This document shows, piece after piece, positions 25,101-33,826 of a stretch of DNA of 64,000 nucleotides. Source of the stretch: CAWINX01 sp963702055 (GTDB taxonomy: Bacteria; Actinomycetota; Thermoleophilia; Solirubrobacterales; 70-9); NCBI GenBank assembly GCA_963702055.1, contig OY969702.1, positions 2,496,250-2,560,249 on the forward strand, written 5' to 3'. How positions within the stretch are numbered: position 1 is the stretch's first letter; each line of letters begins with the position of its first letter. Below the pieces are notes generated by a model. It did no database searches, had not been told where the DNA came from, and saw only the letters and a program-made list of their open reading frames with translations. The position numbers and the translations under genes were made by a program.

Positions 25101-26456
25101 ATGGATTGGTTGAGTCCAGGCGACAATGCTTGGCAGCTCACTGCGGCGACATTCGTCGGCCTGATGAGCGTGCCCGGACTGGTCGTCCTCTACGGCGGTG
25201 TGATGCAGAAACGCTGGTCCGTGAACTCGATGATGCTGTCATTCATCGCGTTCGCGCTTGTGCTGGTGGCCTGGTGCCTGTACGGCTTCAAACTGGGCTT
25301 CGGAAGCGCACAGCACATATTTGGAGCGAGCGGCGGTGATTTCCTCGCCAACATGTGGGGCAAGCCGGGCTCGATCCTCAGCAGCAATGCGCTGATTGGA
25401 CAAGGCGACATACCCAGCCTCGGCGACGCCGGAAAGATGGTCTTCCCGATGTCGACTCTGGCGTACTTCCAGATCGTCTTCGCGGCGATCACGCCGATCC
25501 TGATGCTCGGCTCGATCCTGGGCCGCGTCAACTTCAAGGCGTGGATTCCGTTCGTGCTGCTCTGGACGACGTTCGTCTACTCGGTCAACGCCTTCCTCAT
25601 CTGGGGCGGCGGCTACTTCGCCCAGCAGGGCGCGCTCGACTTCTCCGGCGGCTACGTGATCCACCTCGCCGCGGGCGTCTCGGGCTTTGTCGCTGCGGCG
25701 GTGATCGGACCGAGGCTGCAGCGTGACCGCGAGGTCGACGCACCGAACAACCTGGCGATGGTCGCGGTCGGAGCGGGTCTGCTCTGGCTCGGCTGGAACG
25801 GGTTCAACGGCGGCGATCCCTACCTCGCCAACGCGATTGCCGGCGCGGCGGTTCTCAACACGAACCTCTGCACCGCGGTGGCCTTCCTGGTCTGGGTCGC
25901 CTGGGACTACGCAACCGGTCGCAAGCCGAGCCTGATCGGCAGCGTCAACGGGATGATCACCGGTCTGGTGGCGATCACCCCCGGCGCCGGTTACGTCAAC
26001 GGCTGGGGCGCGATCGCGATTGGCGCCATCGCCGCGACGCTCGTCTACTTCGCGCTCAACTACCTGAGCCGGATGCGGCCCTTCCGCAACGTAGACGACA
26101 CCCTCGGCGTCGTCTACACCCACGGCTTCGCCGGCGTTGCCGGCGGCCTGCTCGTCGGAGTGTTCTCCAACTCCGCGATGGGCGCCGTCTCGGGGCTGAT
26201 CTCCGGCGGCGGTGCAGAGCTGCTCAAGTGGCAGGCACTGACGGCGTTGTGGGTGATCGTGTTCTGCGCGATCGGCACCTTCATCCTCCTGAAGATCGTT
26301 GGCCTGTTCGTCCCGCTGCGGATGAGCGAGGAGGACATGGAGACCGGCGACATCGCCGTGCACGGTCACGAGGTCTACCCGTCCGATGTGCCTTCCCTGG
26401 GGTACCCGGACGGCGTGGGGTCGGCGGCTCCCGCTCCGGCTGGAGGCGCCACATAG
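25101..26456 (+). CDS. amt: ammonium transporter
   Basis: 451 aa with eleven predicted membrane helices; starts at ATG 25101 after AAAGGA. Amt signatures are GLVVLYGGVMQKRWSVN at the N-terminus, the pore His in SGGYVIHLAAGVSGFV and the second pore His in YTHGFAGVAGGLLVG. It conducts ammonium across the plasma membrane. No glnK gene follows, unlike many amt operons. A strong terminator lies 50 bp downstream. With glnN on the other strand it forms a local nitrogen-assimilation group. Confidence 0.96.
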   Translation: MDWLSPGDNAWQLTAATFVGLMSVPGLVVLYGGVMQKRWSVNSMMLSFIAFALVLVAWCLYGFKLGFGSAQHIFGASGGDFLANMWGKPGSILSSNALIGQGDIPSLGDAGKMVFPMSTLAYFQIVFAAITPILMLGSILGRVNFKAWIPFVLLWTTFVYSVNAFLIWGGGYFAQQGALDFSGGYVIHLAAGVSGFVAAAVIGPRLQRDREVDAPNNLAMVAVGAGLLWLGWNGFNGGDPYLANAIAGAAVLNTNLCTAVAFLVWVAWDYATGRKPSLIGSVNGMITGLVAITPGAGYVNGWGAIAIGAIAATLVYFALNYLSRMRPFRNVDDTLGVVYTHGFAGVAGGLLVGVFSNSAMGAVSGLISGGGAELLKWQALTALWVIVFCAIGTFILLKIVGLFVPLRMSEEDMETGDIAVHGHEVYPSDVPSLGYPDGVGSAAPAPAGGAT

Positions 26457-26506
26457 GGCAAAGCGGCAGCACTTTCCCGCTGCCGCGCGAACACACACCA
26501 CCGAAC

Positions 26507-26539
26507 GGAACCGCCCCCGTCAACCCCGGGGGCGGTTCC
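26507..26539 (+). terminator. strong hairpin downstream of amt
   Basis: GGAACCGCCCCCG (26507-26519) pairs perfectly with CGGGGGCGGTTCC (26527-26539) over a 7-nt loop. It is followed by CGTTTC rather than a long U tract. A smaller stem, GCGGCAG/CTGCCGC, precedes it (26463-26486). It probably ends amt transcription and perhaps also that of convergent lysR. Confidence 0.75.
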
Positions 26540-26579
26540 CGTTTCGGGGGCGAGCCCGCCGAACGATGAGCCCCGCGGG

Positions 26580-27500
26580 TCAGGCGGGCTCGGTCGGGCG
26601 AGGGCGAGACTCCTCGCGCAGCACGTCGAGCATTGTCGCCACCGCCGGCGTGACCGGTGCGCCGCGGCGGGTCGCGGCGAAGACCTTGCGGACGGGGCTG
26701 TGCGGGTGCAGGGCGCGGATGCGGATGTCGTCGCGGACCGTCGAGAGCGCCAGTTGGGGGATCAGCGCAACGCCGACCCCCGCTGCCACGAGGCCCTGGA
26801 CGGTCTGGTAATCGTCGCTCTCGAAGGAGACGCTGGGCTCGAATCCCGCGGCGTGACAGGAGCGAACGACGTGGCGGGCGCAGGGACTCGTCTCCGAAGT
26901 CTGCACCCACGGTTCGCCGCTGAGGTCCTCGAGGCGTAGCTCCTCACGTCCCACGAGCCGATGGTCCTTTGGCAGCGCAAGGTGGAGCGGATCGTCGAAC
27001 AGCTCGAAGCGGCGCATCCCGGCGCCGAGCTTCTCTCCGACTCCGGGGAACTCGAAGAGGAGGACGAGATCGAACTCGCCGGTCCGCAGGCGAGCCGCGA
27101 TCTCCTCCGGCTCATCTTCGGCGAGGGTGACGTCGACGGCCGGATGGGAGGCGCTGAAGGCGGCGATCGCCAGCGGCATCAACGTCGCACCGGCGGTCGG
27201 GAAGGAGGCGATTCGCAGATGTCCGCCGCGCCCGCCGGCGATAGCCGCAACCTCGGCCTCGGCGGCCTCCATCCGAGCGAGGATTCCCTCCGCGTGGTTG
27301 ACCAGCGCGGCGCCGGCGGCGGTGGGGCGGACGCCGCGGCGGTCGCGTTCGATCAGCGAGACGCCGCCGAGCTCGCCTTCGAGCGTCGCGATCGCCTGGG
27401 AGACGGCCGACTGCGAGTAGGAGAGGGAGTCGGCCGCGGCCGAGAAGGATCCGCTGGAGACCACTTCGCGCAGGACGTTGAGGCGGCCGGTATTTAACAT
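26580..27500 (-). CDS. LysR-family transcriptional regulator
   Basis: 306 aa. The N-terminal helix-turn-helix (NVLREVVSSGSFSAAADSLS, then YSQSAVSQAIATLEGELG) is the canonical LysR DNA-binding domain. The rest is a two-lobed periplasmic-binding-like effector domain (about residues 90-295, with LRIASFPTAGATLMPLA). ATG start at 27500. A LysR-type dyad overlaps the start region and suggests autoregulation. The divergently placed USP gene is the likely target. The effector is unknown. Confidence 0.93.
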   Translation of the reverse strand: MLNTGRLNVLREVVSSGSFSAAADSLSYSQSAVSQAIATLEGELGGVSLIERDRRGVRPTAAGAALVNHAEGILARMEAAEAEVAAIAGGRGGHLRIASFPTAGATLMPLAIAAFSASHPAVDVTLAEDEPEEIAARLRTGEFDLVLLFEFPGVGEKLGAGMRRFELFDDPLHLALPKDHRLVGREELRLEDLSGEPWVQTSETSPCARHVVRSCHAAGFEPSVSFESDDYQTVQGLVAAGVGVALIPQLALSTVRDDIRIRALHPHSPVRKVFAATRRGAPVTPAVATMLDVLREESRPRPTEPA

Positions 27501-27513
27501 AAGTAAAGCTTAT
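27499..27513. promoter_or_regulatory. candidate LysR-type binding dyad
   Basis: ATAAG-TAAAG-CTTAT is a 5-bp inverted repeat with 5-nt spacer that fits the T-N11-A rule for LysR regulators. It lies at the lysR start codon, in the 109-bp region between lysR and the divergent USP gene. Autoregulation and control of the neighbour are inferred. Confidence 0.5.
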
Positions 27514-27609
27514 CTAATAGACAGGTATTAACAGTTGCACTGATGTATAGGGCCTGGGACGATCGCCGTGAGCTTCGTTCAGCACTCTCGAATCGACAAG
27601 GAGAACGCC

Positions 27610-28284
27610 ATGCCCCCGAAGATCATCGTTTCCTACGACGACACCGACAACGATCGCGACGCGCTTGCCCTCGGCCGTCTGCTCGCCTACTCCGGCGGTG
27701 AGCTCTCGCTTGCCTACGTACGGCACTCGCACCTGCCGGAGGACGAGCGCGAGGCCAACGAGGAGAAGCAGGCCGAGGAGCTGCTGGCCCGAGGCGCCGC
27801 CGAGATCGGCGCGCCCGACATGCCGCGACACATCGCCTTCGACGCCTCGACCAGCGAGGGCCTCTACGCCCTCGCGATGAAGGAGAACGCCGACGTCGTG
27901 GTATTCGGCTCCGACTACCGGACTGCTCCGGGCACGCTAAAGCCGGGCATTGCAGCCCACAAATTGCTGCTCGGCGGGCCCGCGGCGGTCGCGGTCGCGC
28001 CTGCGGACCTGCGCTCGCGTCCCTCGGTCAGTGTCAACACGATCGGCGTCCTCGCCGAGGGCGACCCGGCGGCCGGCGCGACCGCACAGAGCCTGGCCGG
28101 CGCGCTCGGCGCCGGCGTCGTGGAGTTCACGAACCAGCCGGTCGACCTGCTCGTGGTCGGCTCGCGCCCCGAGTCCCCGCAGGGCCACGTCACCCTCAGC
28201 GCCGCCAGCGACTACGCGGTCGAGGCGGCCACCTATCCGGTGGTGGTCATTCCTCGCGGGGTGACGGTTCAGTTCGCGGCGTAG
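27610..28284 (+). CDS. universal stress protein family protein (tandem-like)
   Basis: 224 aa from ATG 27610 with AAGGAG ribosome site. The first half is a UspA fold (KIIVSYDDTDNDRDALALGR, then VVVFGSDYR and a Gly-rich loop, KLLLGGPAAVAVAP). The second half repeats a degenerate version (SVNTIGVLAEGDPAAGATA, VDLLVVGSRPESPQG). Usp proteins bind ATP or other ligands during stress; the target is unknown. It overlaps the convergent downstream gene by 38 nt. Control by the divergent LysR protein is plausible. Confidence 0.82.
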   Translation: MPPKIIVSYDDTDNDRDALALGRLLAYSGGELSLAYVRHSHLPEDEREANEEKQAEELLARGAAEIGAPDMPRHIAFDASTSEGLYALAMKENADVVVFGSDYRTAPGTLKPGIAAHKLLLGGPAAVAVAPADLRSRPSVSVNTIGVLAEGDPAAGATAQSLAGALGAGVVEFTNQPVDLLVVGSRPESPQGHVTLSAASDYAVEAATYPVVVIPRGVTVQFAA

Positions 28285-28738
28285 GTTCCGGCAGTTCGGT
28301 AACGAGGATGACGGCCGCGACCTCCGGGTCGCGGTCGTCAATCCATCGCCGCGCCTCCTTCCAGGAGATTCGGCTCGCCTCGGGGTCCAGGCCGATCTCG
28401 GCCACCGTCCGCTCCGCCGCTTCGGCCGCGCCGACCACGATCACGCTGGTCGCGCCGGTCTCGGCCTCCTCAGCCGTCGCCGTGACCAGTTCACGGGTTA
28501 CCGCCTTGGCTGAGCGCTCCGCGTTCGACCACCCCTGACCGAAGGAGAGCTCTGGATTCCCAAGGGTCGGACCTTCGAGGATCTTGATGCTGCTCTTACG
28601 CGGTTGCCACTCGCGGTCGCCCAGCACGATCGTCAGGTCGGATACCCAGCGCTCGACGAGGCGCTGTACCTCCGCCTCCTCGAGGTTGAAGGTCCGAGCA
28701 CGGTTCATGCCGGAGCTGATCTCGACGTGAAAGGCCAT
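28247..28738 (-). CDS. conserved hypothetical protein
   Basis: 163 aa, ATG start. N-terminal half: MNRARTFNLEEAEVQRLVER, predicted helix-strand mixture containing LTIVLGDREWQPRKSSIKIL. Second half: VTATAEEAETGATSVIVVGA, AAERTVAEIGLDP and WKEARRWIDDRDPEVAAVIL. No catalytic motif or membrane segment is evident and I do not recognise the family. Its 3' end overlaps the convergent USP gene by 38 nt; 46 bp separate it from the divergent HAD gene. Confidence 0.65.
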   Translation of the reverse strand: MAFHVEISSGMNRARTFNLEEAEVQRLVERWVSDLTIVLGDREWQPRKSSIKILEGPTLGNPELSFGQGWSNAERSAKAVTRELVTATAEEAETGATSVIVVGAAEAAERTVAEIGLDPEASRISWKEARRWIDDRDPEVAAVILVTELPEPTPRTEPSPREE

Positions 28739-28784
28739 GGGCGAGCCGAACCCTAAGGGTCAGGCAGACCCTATGCTGCCCGCC

Positions 28785-29441
28785 ATGGCGACGCCCCTTC
28801 CCGACGCGGTCGTGTTCGACAACGACGGCTTGCTGCTCGACACCGAGTCGGTATGGACGCGGGCGGAGCAGGACCTCTTCGAGCGCCGCGGGATCGAGTT
28901 CACCTCGGAGCACAAGCGGGAGCTGGTCGGCACCTCGGCGGAGATCGCCGGCGCGGTACTGGAGCGCCGGCTCGAAGAGCCCGGCCGCGCCGCCGAGCTG
29001 ATCGAAGAGCTGAACGCCCTGGTCGTCGCCGAGCTCGAGCACGGGGTCGAGGCGATGGTCGGGGCGCGCGAGCTGTTGCACTCACTGCGGTCCCGGGGGA
29101 CGCCGATCGGCCTCGTTTCCAACTCGCCGCTGGTCTTCGTGCGCCGCTCGCTGGAGATCGTCGGCTTCGCGGACCACTTCGACGTCGTCCTCAGCGCTCA
29201 CGAGGTGGCGGCGCCCAAGCCGGCCCCCGATCCCTACCTCGAGGCCTGCCGGCGCCTGGGAGTCGAGCCCGGCCCTTCGGTCATCGCCCTGGAGGACTCG
29301 CCGACCGGCGTCGCCGCGGCGCGGGCCGCCGGGCTGACCGTGATCGGCGTGCCCTCGCTGGAGGACATCGCCCTCGAAGAGGCGCACCACATCGCCGAGT
29401 CGCTGCTGGACGAAGTTGTTCGCCGACGCTTGGTTCTGTGA
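28785..29441 (+). CDS. HAD-superfamily phosphatase / beta-phosphoglucomutase-like hydrolase
   Basis: 218 aa from ATG 28785 (ATG 28773 also possible). HAD motif I is FDNDGLLLDTE with the nucleophile Asp. Motif II is LVSNSPLVF; motif III is the Lys of AAPKPAPDPYLEAC; motif IV is ALEDSPTGVAAARAAG. The alpha-helical cap after motif I marks subfamily I, which includes beta-phosphoglucomutase and 2-deoxyglucose-6-phosphatase. The substrate is unknown. Confidence 0.9.
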   Translation: MATPLPDAVVFDNDGLLLDTESVWTRAEQDLFERRGIEFTSEHKRELVGTSAEIAGAVLERRLEEPGRAAELIEELNALVVAELEHGVEAMVGARELLHSLRSRGTPIGLVSNSPLVFVRRSLEIVGFADHFDVVLSAHEVAAPKPAPDPYLEACRRLGVEPGPSVIALEDSPTGVAAARAAGLTVIGVPSLEDIALEEAHHIAESLLDEVVRRRLVL

Positions 29442-29453
29442 GGCATGCCTTCC

Positions 29454-30332
29454 TCACCCGCGTAGCACGCGGCGGCGGCGCAGGACTCGCTCGCAGATAG
29501 CTAGGAGCTCACCGACGTTGTTGGTGCTCGTAGCGTCGAGGTCACCTCTCAGGGCCTCGTTCGCGGCGTCGCCTGCCTCGCTTCTCCGGGCTTCAAGCGC
29601 CTCCATGTCCTCGTTGTGACCGGGGTCCTTGACGGCGTCTACCAGCTCGGCCAGCAGAGCCTCCAGGCCTACTTGCAGTTGCAGGGCCGCCTCGCGGTTG
29701 CGGCCGGCGTCCAGGTCGGCCCGGGCGCGAAGGAGCAGGGTCTCGCAGGCGTCTATCTGCTCGCGCCCGCCGAGGATCGCGGCGGTTCGCTCCTGGGGTC
29801 GGAGCTCTTCGGTGCGCTGCCGTCGCCGCGAGGCGCCGGTTGCCCATACGTCGACCTCCTGCGCGGCGGTGAAGCGTCCCGCCGCCACCTCTTCACCCTC
29901 GCCGTAGCCGACCCGCACCGCCACCGCGCGCTCCGGGACAAGCTCGTGCACGCGCGGGTCGGCGCTTGCCGCACCGTGGGCGTGAAGTGCCAGGTTGAGC
30001 AGGCCTATCCCTTCGTAGACAAGGTCGTCGGTCGTCTCCTCGCCTTCCAGCGCCCGCTCGAGCCAGGCCGCCGCCTCCACCTCGTCGGCGAAGGGCTCGA
30101 AGGCGCGCACAGCGGTCGCCCGGGTCAACGGCAGTGACTCGAGCTCGGTGCCGGCCCCCGTCGGTCGCGGCCGACGCCGTCGCCGGCCGGGGGATGGCGG
30201 CGCCCCGTCGGTCGCGACGACCAGGACCCTCTCCTGTGGCTCACCGCCACCCAGGCGCGCCAGGTAGCGGCCGTCGGGCAGCGCGATTGTGCCGGCGAAC
30301 TCGAATTGGGCGAAGCCGAAGAGCGGAGCCAG
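29454..30332 (-). CDS. conserved hypothetical protein, start unclear (possible CTG)
   Basis: The frame reads FGFAQFEFAGTIALPDGRYLAR and later RVLVVATDGAPP, a Pro/Arg-rich linker, then ATAVRAFEPFADEVEAAAWL and a long helical part ending at 29454. The N-terminal part looks conserved, yet between the upstream gene's stop (30357-30359) and TTG 30128 there is no ATG, GTG or TTG. CTG 30332 has GGGAG about 9 nt upstream and is the best start (292 aa); TTG 30128 would give 224 aa but drops the beta-strand region. The C-terminal half is a helical bundle (GREQIDACETLLLRARADLD). The function is unknown. Confidence 0.6.
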   Translation of the reverse strand: MAPLFGFAQFEFAGTIALPDGRYLARLGGGEPQERVLVVATDGAPPSPGRRRRRPRPTGAGTELESLPLTRATAVRAFEPFADEVEAAAWLERALEGEETTDDLVYEGIGLLNLALHAHGAASADPRVHELVPERAVAVRVGYGEGEEVAAGRFTAAQEVDVWATGASRRRQRTEELRPQERTAAILGGREQIDACETLLLRARADLDAGRNREAALQLQVGLEALLAELVDAVKDPGHNEDMEALEARRSEAGDAANEALRGDLDATSTNNVGELLAICERVLRRRRVLRG

Positions 30333-30356
30333 AAGCCTGGATTCTCCCGGACGCCC

Positions 30357-32552
30357 CTAGTCGCCGCTTGGCAGGGGGCCGCCGGGCTTTCCGGCTCGCT
30401 TGCCCCGCTTCGCCGGCAGCGAGTACTTCGACGGCGCCGTCGGCACCGTGGGGTTGTCGATCTGGCCGAGCTGGTTGGTGAGCCGCAGCCACTGCCTTGG
30501 GCCGAGCAACGCGTCGAACTGCCGGCTGAACGGGCCGCCGATCGGGCGGTAACCGACGTGGACGTGGTTGTAGTGGTCGGGCAGGGCAAAGCTGGTCGGC
30601 CCCGGCAGGTCTTCGAGCGAGATCACCTGGTGGGGGTGCATCGTCCCCTGTAGCTGCAGGACGGTTTTGATCAGGTCGTCGGTCGGGGTCCCCGGTCCCT
30701 GGTGTCCGGTCACCACGACGCCGTTGATCACCGCGATGTCGACCGCGTCGCCGGTCGAGTGCTCGGAGACGTTGCCCGAGGCGGTCATGATGCTGTGGCC
30801 GCACTTCAGCGCGGTGATCGTCAGCGTGAAGCCCTTCGAGGTCAGGTACTCGAGCATCGCCATCACGCGGCGGTCGATCTGGCCGGTCGCGATGTCGGTG
30901 CGCCCGCAGGGATAGATCGAGAGGCCTTTGTCGGCGAGGACCCGTTTTTGCAACTGCTCCTTGGAGAGCAGGAGGACTCCGGCGCCGCTCAGGTCTTTGA
31001 CGAAGGGGTTCTTGCCCTTGGCCCGGTAGATCGCCGTCGCCTCCAGCAGCTTCCAGCCGTCGAGGATCGGCTTGGGGTCGATCTGCGGCGCTCCCCGCCC
31101 GGCCGGACGGATCGAGAAGTTGATGTGGGGGTCGGTGCTGTCCTTGCCTGCCCCGACGCGGGCCAGCACGGTGCCGGCTATAACCTTCGACCCGACCTTG
31201 AGGGCTCCGTTGGCGCCGGCGCTGTCGACCGACTGGCTCGCCGCGGTGCGCCGGCCTGGTTGCACCCGGCCCGGCAGGGCGTAGAGGCGGGGGCGGATGT
31301 CCTGGCTGTCGACCGGGACGCGCTTCTCGCGGCCGGTGGGCATCACCACGGAGCGGTGGTCGCGGACGATCTTGCCCAGCTGCGCGTAGGTGTAGCGGTT
31401 GCCGTAGGCGTCCTGTAGGACCACGTAGTTGCCGAGCCGGCGGGAGCTGCCCATCTTCTGGATCACCCCGTCGTTGACGGCGACGACCGGGGCTCCGGAG
31501 GCGGCGAAGATGTGGATGTCTCGTTTGGCGCTCTCGGCGTAGCGCGCGTCGGCGGCAATCGGGAAGTGGGCGCCCTCGGTGAGACCGGTCAGCGAGCCGA
31601 CCAGATCGGAGGGAAGCTTGCCGTAGGCCCTTGCTCCCGCCAGCACCTCCTGCGCGTACCAGTCGGCGTGGTTGTAGGCGAGGATCGCGTTGTAGAGGTC
31701 GGCTTTGCCGCCGGCTGCCTTCAGGTAGCGAGCCGCGGCGCAGATCGCGTCGACCGGGTTGTAGGGGTCCTTGCGCCCGTCGCCGTTGGCGTCGACGCCG
31801 TAGGTCGCCCAGGTGGAGGGGATGAACTGCATCCAGCCGACCGCGCCGGCGGTGGAGACGTTGAGGTTGGTGCCGAAGGCGGTCTCGATTTTGTTGATCG
31901 AGGCGAGCACCTCCCAGGGGATGTCGTACTCGGTGCCGCAGGCCTGGTAGATCGGCAGGAGGAAGGGCGGGATCTCAAAGGAGTCGATGACGAAGTTGGG
32001 AACCCCTATCGGGGCGGGGCCGAAGGTCGCGATCGTCGCGGAGGGGTTGGAGGCAGTCGGCGAGCCGCCGCTGGAGAATCCGGTGCCGCCGCTGGCTCCG
32101 CCGCTCGGGGCCTGGATTCCCGCCGTGGCGGCGGGGACGCTGACGCCTCCGTTGGCGTTGGCGGGGTTGGGGGCGTCGATGCTCTGGTGGGTGGTGACCG
32201 GGGGCTTGCCCTGCGGAGGGGCGAGGTCGGAGTTGGCGTGGAGGGTTGGGCTTGGAGCGGGTGGTTTCGTGTCCGAGTTCGAAGCGGGAGGTGTCGGGGC
32301 CTCGCTGGTGTCGTCGGGAGAGGTGCAGTCGGGGTCGGCCATGTCGATGAGGCCGTCCCCGTCGTCGTCGATCCCGTTCGAGCAGGCGGGGGTCTGGACG
32401 GAGGGGAGCGCGACGGTGGAGAGACCGGTCGCGGCGGGCACGACCGTCCCCGTTGTGGCGTCGAGCGAGTCCGCGCCTGCCATACCCACGCCGAGCGCCG
32501 TGACGACGGCGAAGCTGGCCAGGGCAATGGTCAGTGCGAGCTTGTTTCTCAT
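30357..32552 (-). CDS. secreted multidomain cell-wall hydrolase: transglycosylase plus M23-like domain
   Basis: 731 aa with a signal peptide (MRNKLALTIALASFAVVTAL). Next is a calcium-repeat-like CSNGIDDDGDGLIDMADPDC, then a disordered Pro/Ser/Ala-rich region. A lytic-transglycosylase domain (about 205-310) shows SINKIETAFGTNLNVSTAGA and GWMQFIPSTWATYG. An M23-like beta domain follows (VVAVNDGVIQKMGSSRRLGN; DPHINFSIRP). The C-terminal domain has HSTGDAVDIAVING and HYNHVHVGY, resembling metal-dependent carboxypeptidase folds. It likely cleaves peptidoglycan glycan and peptides outside the membrane. The stop lies 24 bp from the putative start of the next gene. Confidence 0.85.
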   Translation of the reverse strand: MRNKLALTIALASFAVVTALGVGMAGADSLDATTGTVVPAATGLSTVALPSVQTPACSNGIDDDGDGLIDMADPDCTSPDDTSEAPTPPASNSDTKPPAPSPTLHANSDLAPPQGKPPVTTHQSIDAPNPANANGGVSVPAATAGIQAPSGGASGGTGFSSGGSPTASNPSATIATFGPAPIGVPNFVIDSFEIPPFLLPIYQACGTEYDIPWEVLASINKIETAFGTNLNVSTAGAVGWMQFIPSTWATYGVDANGDGRKDPYNPVDAICAAARYLKAAGGKADLYNAILAYNHADWYAQEVLAGARAYGKLPSDLVGSLTGLTEGAHFPIAADARYAESAKRDIHIFAASGAPVVAVNDGVIQKMGSSRRLGNYVVLQDAYGNRYTYAQLGKIVRDHRSVVMPTGREKRVPVDSQDIRPRLYALPGRVQPGRRTAASQSVDSAGANGALKVGSKVIAGTVLARVGAGKDSTDPHINFSIRPAGRGAPQIDPKPILDGWKLLEATAIYRAKGKNPFVKDLSGAGVLLLSKEQLQKRVLADKGLSIYPCGRTDIATGQIDRRVMAMLEYLTSKGFTLTITALKCGHSIMTASGNVSEHSTGDAVDIAVINGVVVTGHQGPGTPTDDLIKTVLQLQGTMHPHQVISLEDLPGPTSFALPDHYNHVHVGYRPIGGPFSRQFDALLGPRQWLRLTNQLGQIDNPTVPTAPSKYSLPAKRGKRAGKPGGPLPSGD

Positions 32553-32759
32553 CCCTAAGCGCCTCGGTGCCCGAAGTCACGGATCGCGTAACCCGTGTCC
32601 GCTCTCTCCCCGCGCAACAGGCCCGACCACGCTACCCGTTCCATAGGGGGTCCGCAACGGATCGAACCGCCCCCCAACAAGGCCTTAATCAACGTTGGTT
32701 CCATGCCTGTGGGGCGGGAGGATTTCAGTCGTCTCGGATGCGCTCGTTAAGCTGATGTG

Positions 32760-33080
32760 ATGAGCGTCGAGCAGGATGAGCAGGACGGGCTCAGGGCCCG
32801 TAGCGAGCAGGCGATCGCGGAGCTCGCGCAGGCCCTGCTCGACAGCCAGGTGTTGGAGAACGCCGTCTCGGCCGCGTTCGGCGCTCGGGAGAAGGCGGTC
32901 GAGGCGCAGCACGCGGCGCTGAGCGCCCTCAACCTTCCGTCGGCAGGCGACGTCGAGCGATTGGAGCGCCGGCTTCGCTCGTTTTCGCAGCGCCTCGAAG
33001 AGGTCGAGGAGCAGATCGATCAGGTCGTCGGCGACATCGCCGAAATACGACGCCGTTTGGCGAATCTGGACAAAGGCTAA
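32760..33080 (+). CDS. small coiled-coil (phasin-like) protein
   Basis: 106 aa from ATG 32760 (a GTG directly precedes it). Almost entirely alpha-helical: ARSEQAIAELAQALLDSQVL, then VERLERRLRSFSQRLEEVEE with heptad-like spacing. The composition resembles phasin/polyhydroxyalkanoate-granule-associated or other small coiled-coil proteins, but no signature proves it. It is convergent with the nucleoside phosphorylase gene (9-bp gap) and divergent from the wall hydrolase across 207 bp with no other gene. Confidence 0.65.
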   Translation: MSVEQDEQDGLRARSEQAIAELAQALLDSQVLENAVSAAFGAREKAVEAQHAALSALNLPSAGDVERLERRLRSFSQRLEEVEEQIDQVVGDIAEIRRRLANLDKG

Positions 33081-33089
33081 CCCTCGACT

Positions 33090-33773
33090 TTAGCTTGAGA
33101 GTAAGCTGACGACGGCGCTTCCGGCCCGCTTCGTTTCCTCCGCCAGGTCGTCGTCGTCGAGTCTCTCGCCGGACGTGGTTTCGGCGACGATTAGGACCGC
33201 GGCGACGGCGATGCCGAGGAAGCTGCCGCAGGCCAGGACGGTGGCAGTCTGGAGATCCGCCCCGAGCGGTCCGCCGGCAGGCCCCGGCTCGGTCGGCATC
33301 ACATCGAAGCTGGCGACCTCCGCCGTCCGCGCAGAGGGCGCCAGGGTGCGCTCCAATGCCGCGGTCAACCCCGGGTCGGGACGGGCCGCCTGCCCGGGCT
33401 CGATTCCGTAGGAGCCGACGGTCCCCCCTTCGGCGCGTGCCGCGGCGACGATGAGCGCCTGGCCGAGTTCGAGGTCCGAGTCGAGGGCGGCGCAGGTGCC
33501 GATTCTGATCGCCCGCCGCACCCCCAGTTCGACCAGGTCGGTCAAGACGATCGCGGCGCTCGGCCCGCCCATCCCGGTCGATTGGATCGTCAGCTCGGCC
33601 CCGCGCGGCGTCGTGCCGGAGTAGCCCCACAGTCCCCGCGCGTGGTTGCACATCTTCGGCTCTTCCACCAGGGCCTGCGCGAGCAACAGGGCTCGGCCGG
33701 GGTCGCCGACCAGCACCGCGTCGACGGCGATTGAGGCGGTGGGGCGAAGCCGGGCGGGCATCGGCTCGACCAT
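33090..33773 (-). CDS. purine/uridine nucleoside phosphorylase family protein
   Basis: 227 aa. PNP_UDP_1 pattern: AVDAVLVGDPGRALLLAQAL, ARGLWGYSGTTPRGAELTIQ, GMGGPSAAIVLTDLVELGVR and RIGTCAALDSDLELGQALIV. These correspond to the phosphate- and ribose-binding loops of DeoD/Udp-type phosphorylases, which split nucleosides to base and ribose-1-phosphate. The C-terminal part is degenerate compared with canonical enzymes. Divergent from the cyclase gene across 53 bp; it may share regulation. Confidence 0.85.
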   Translation of the reverse strand: MVEPMPARLRPTASIAVDAVLVGDPGRALLLAQALVEEPKMCNHARGLWGYSGTTPRGAELTIQSTGMGGPSAAIVLTDLVELGVRRAIRIGTCAALDSDLELGQALIVAAARAEGGTVGSYGIEPGQAARPDPGLTAALERTLAPSARTAEVASFDVMPTEPGPAGGPLGADLQTATVLACGSFLGIAVAAVLIVAETTSGERLDDDDLAEETKRAGSAVVSLLSS

Positions 33774-33826
33774 ATGCGACGGGGCCGCGGTGGGACCGCC
33801 GCTCCGGCTAGCCTCGGTTGCCTCCG

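Noticed and set aside
32641..32700. GGTTCGATCC on the minus strand as a tRNA T-arm
   Set aside because: No matching acceptor stem, D-arm or anticodon arm at correct spacing.
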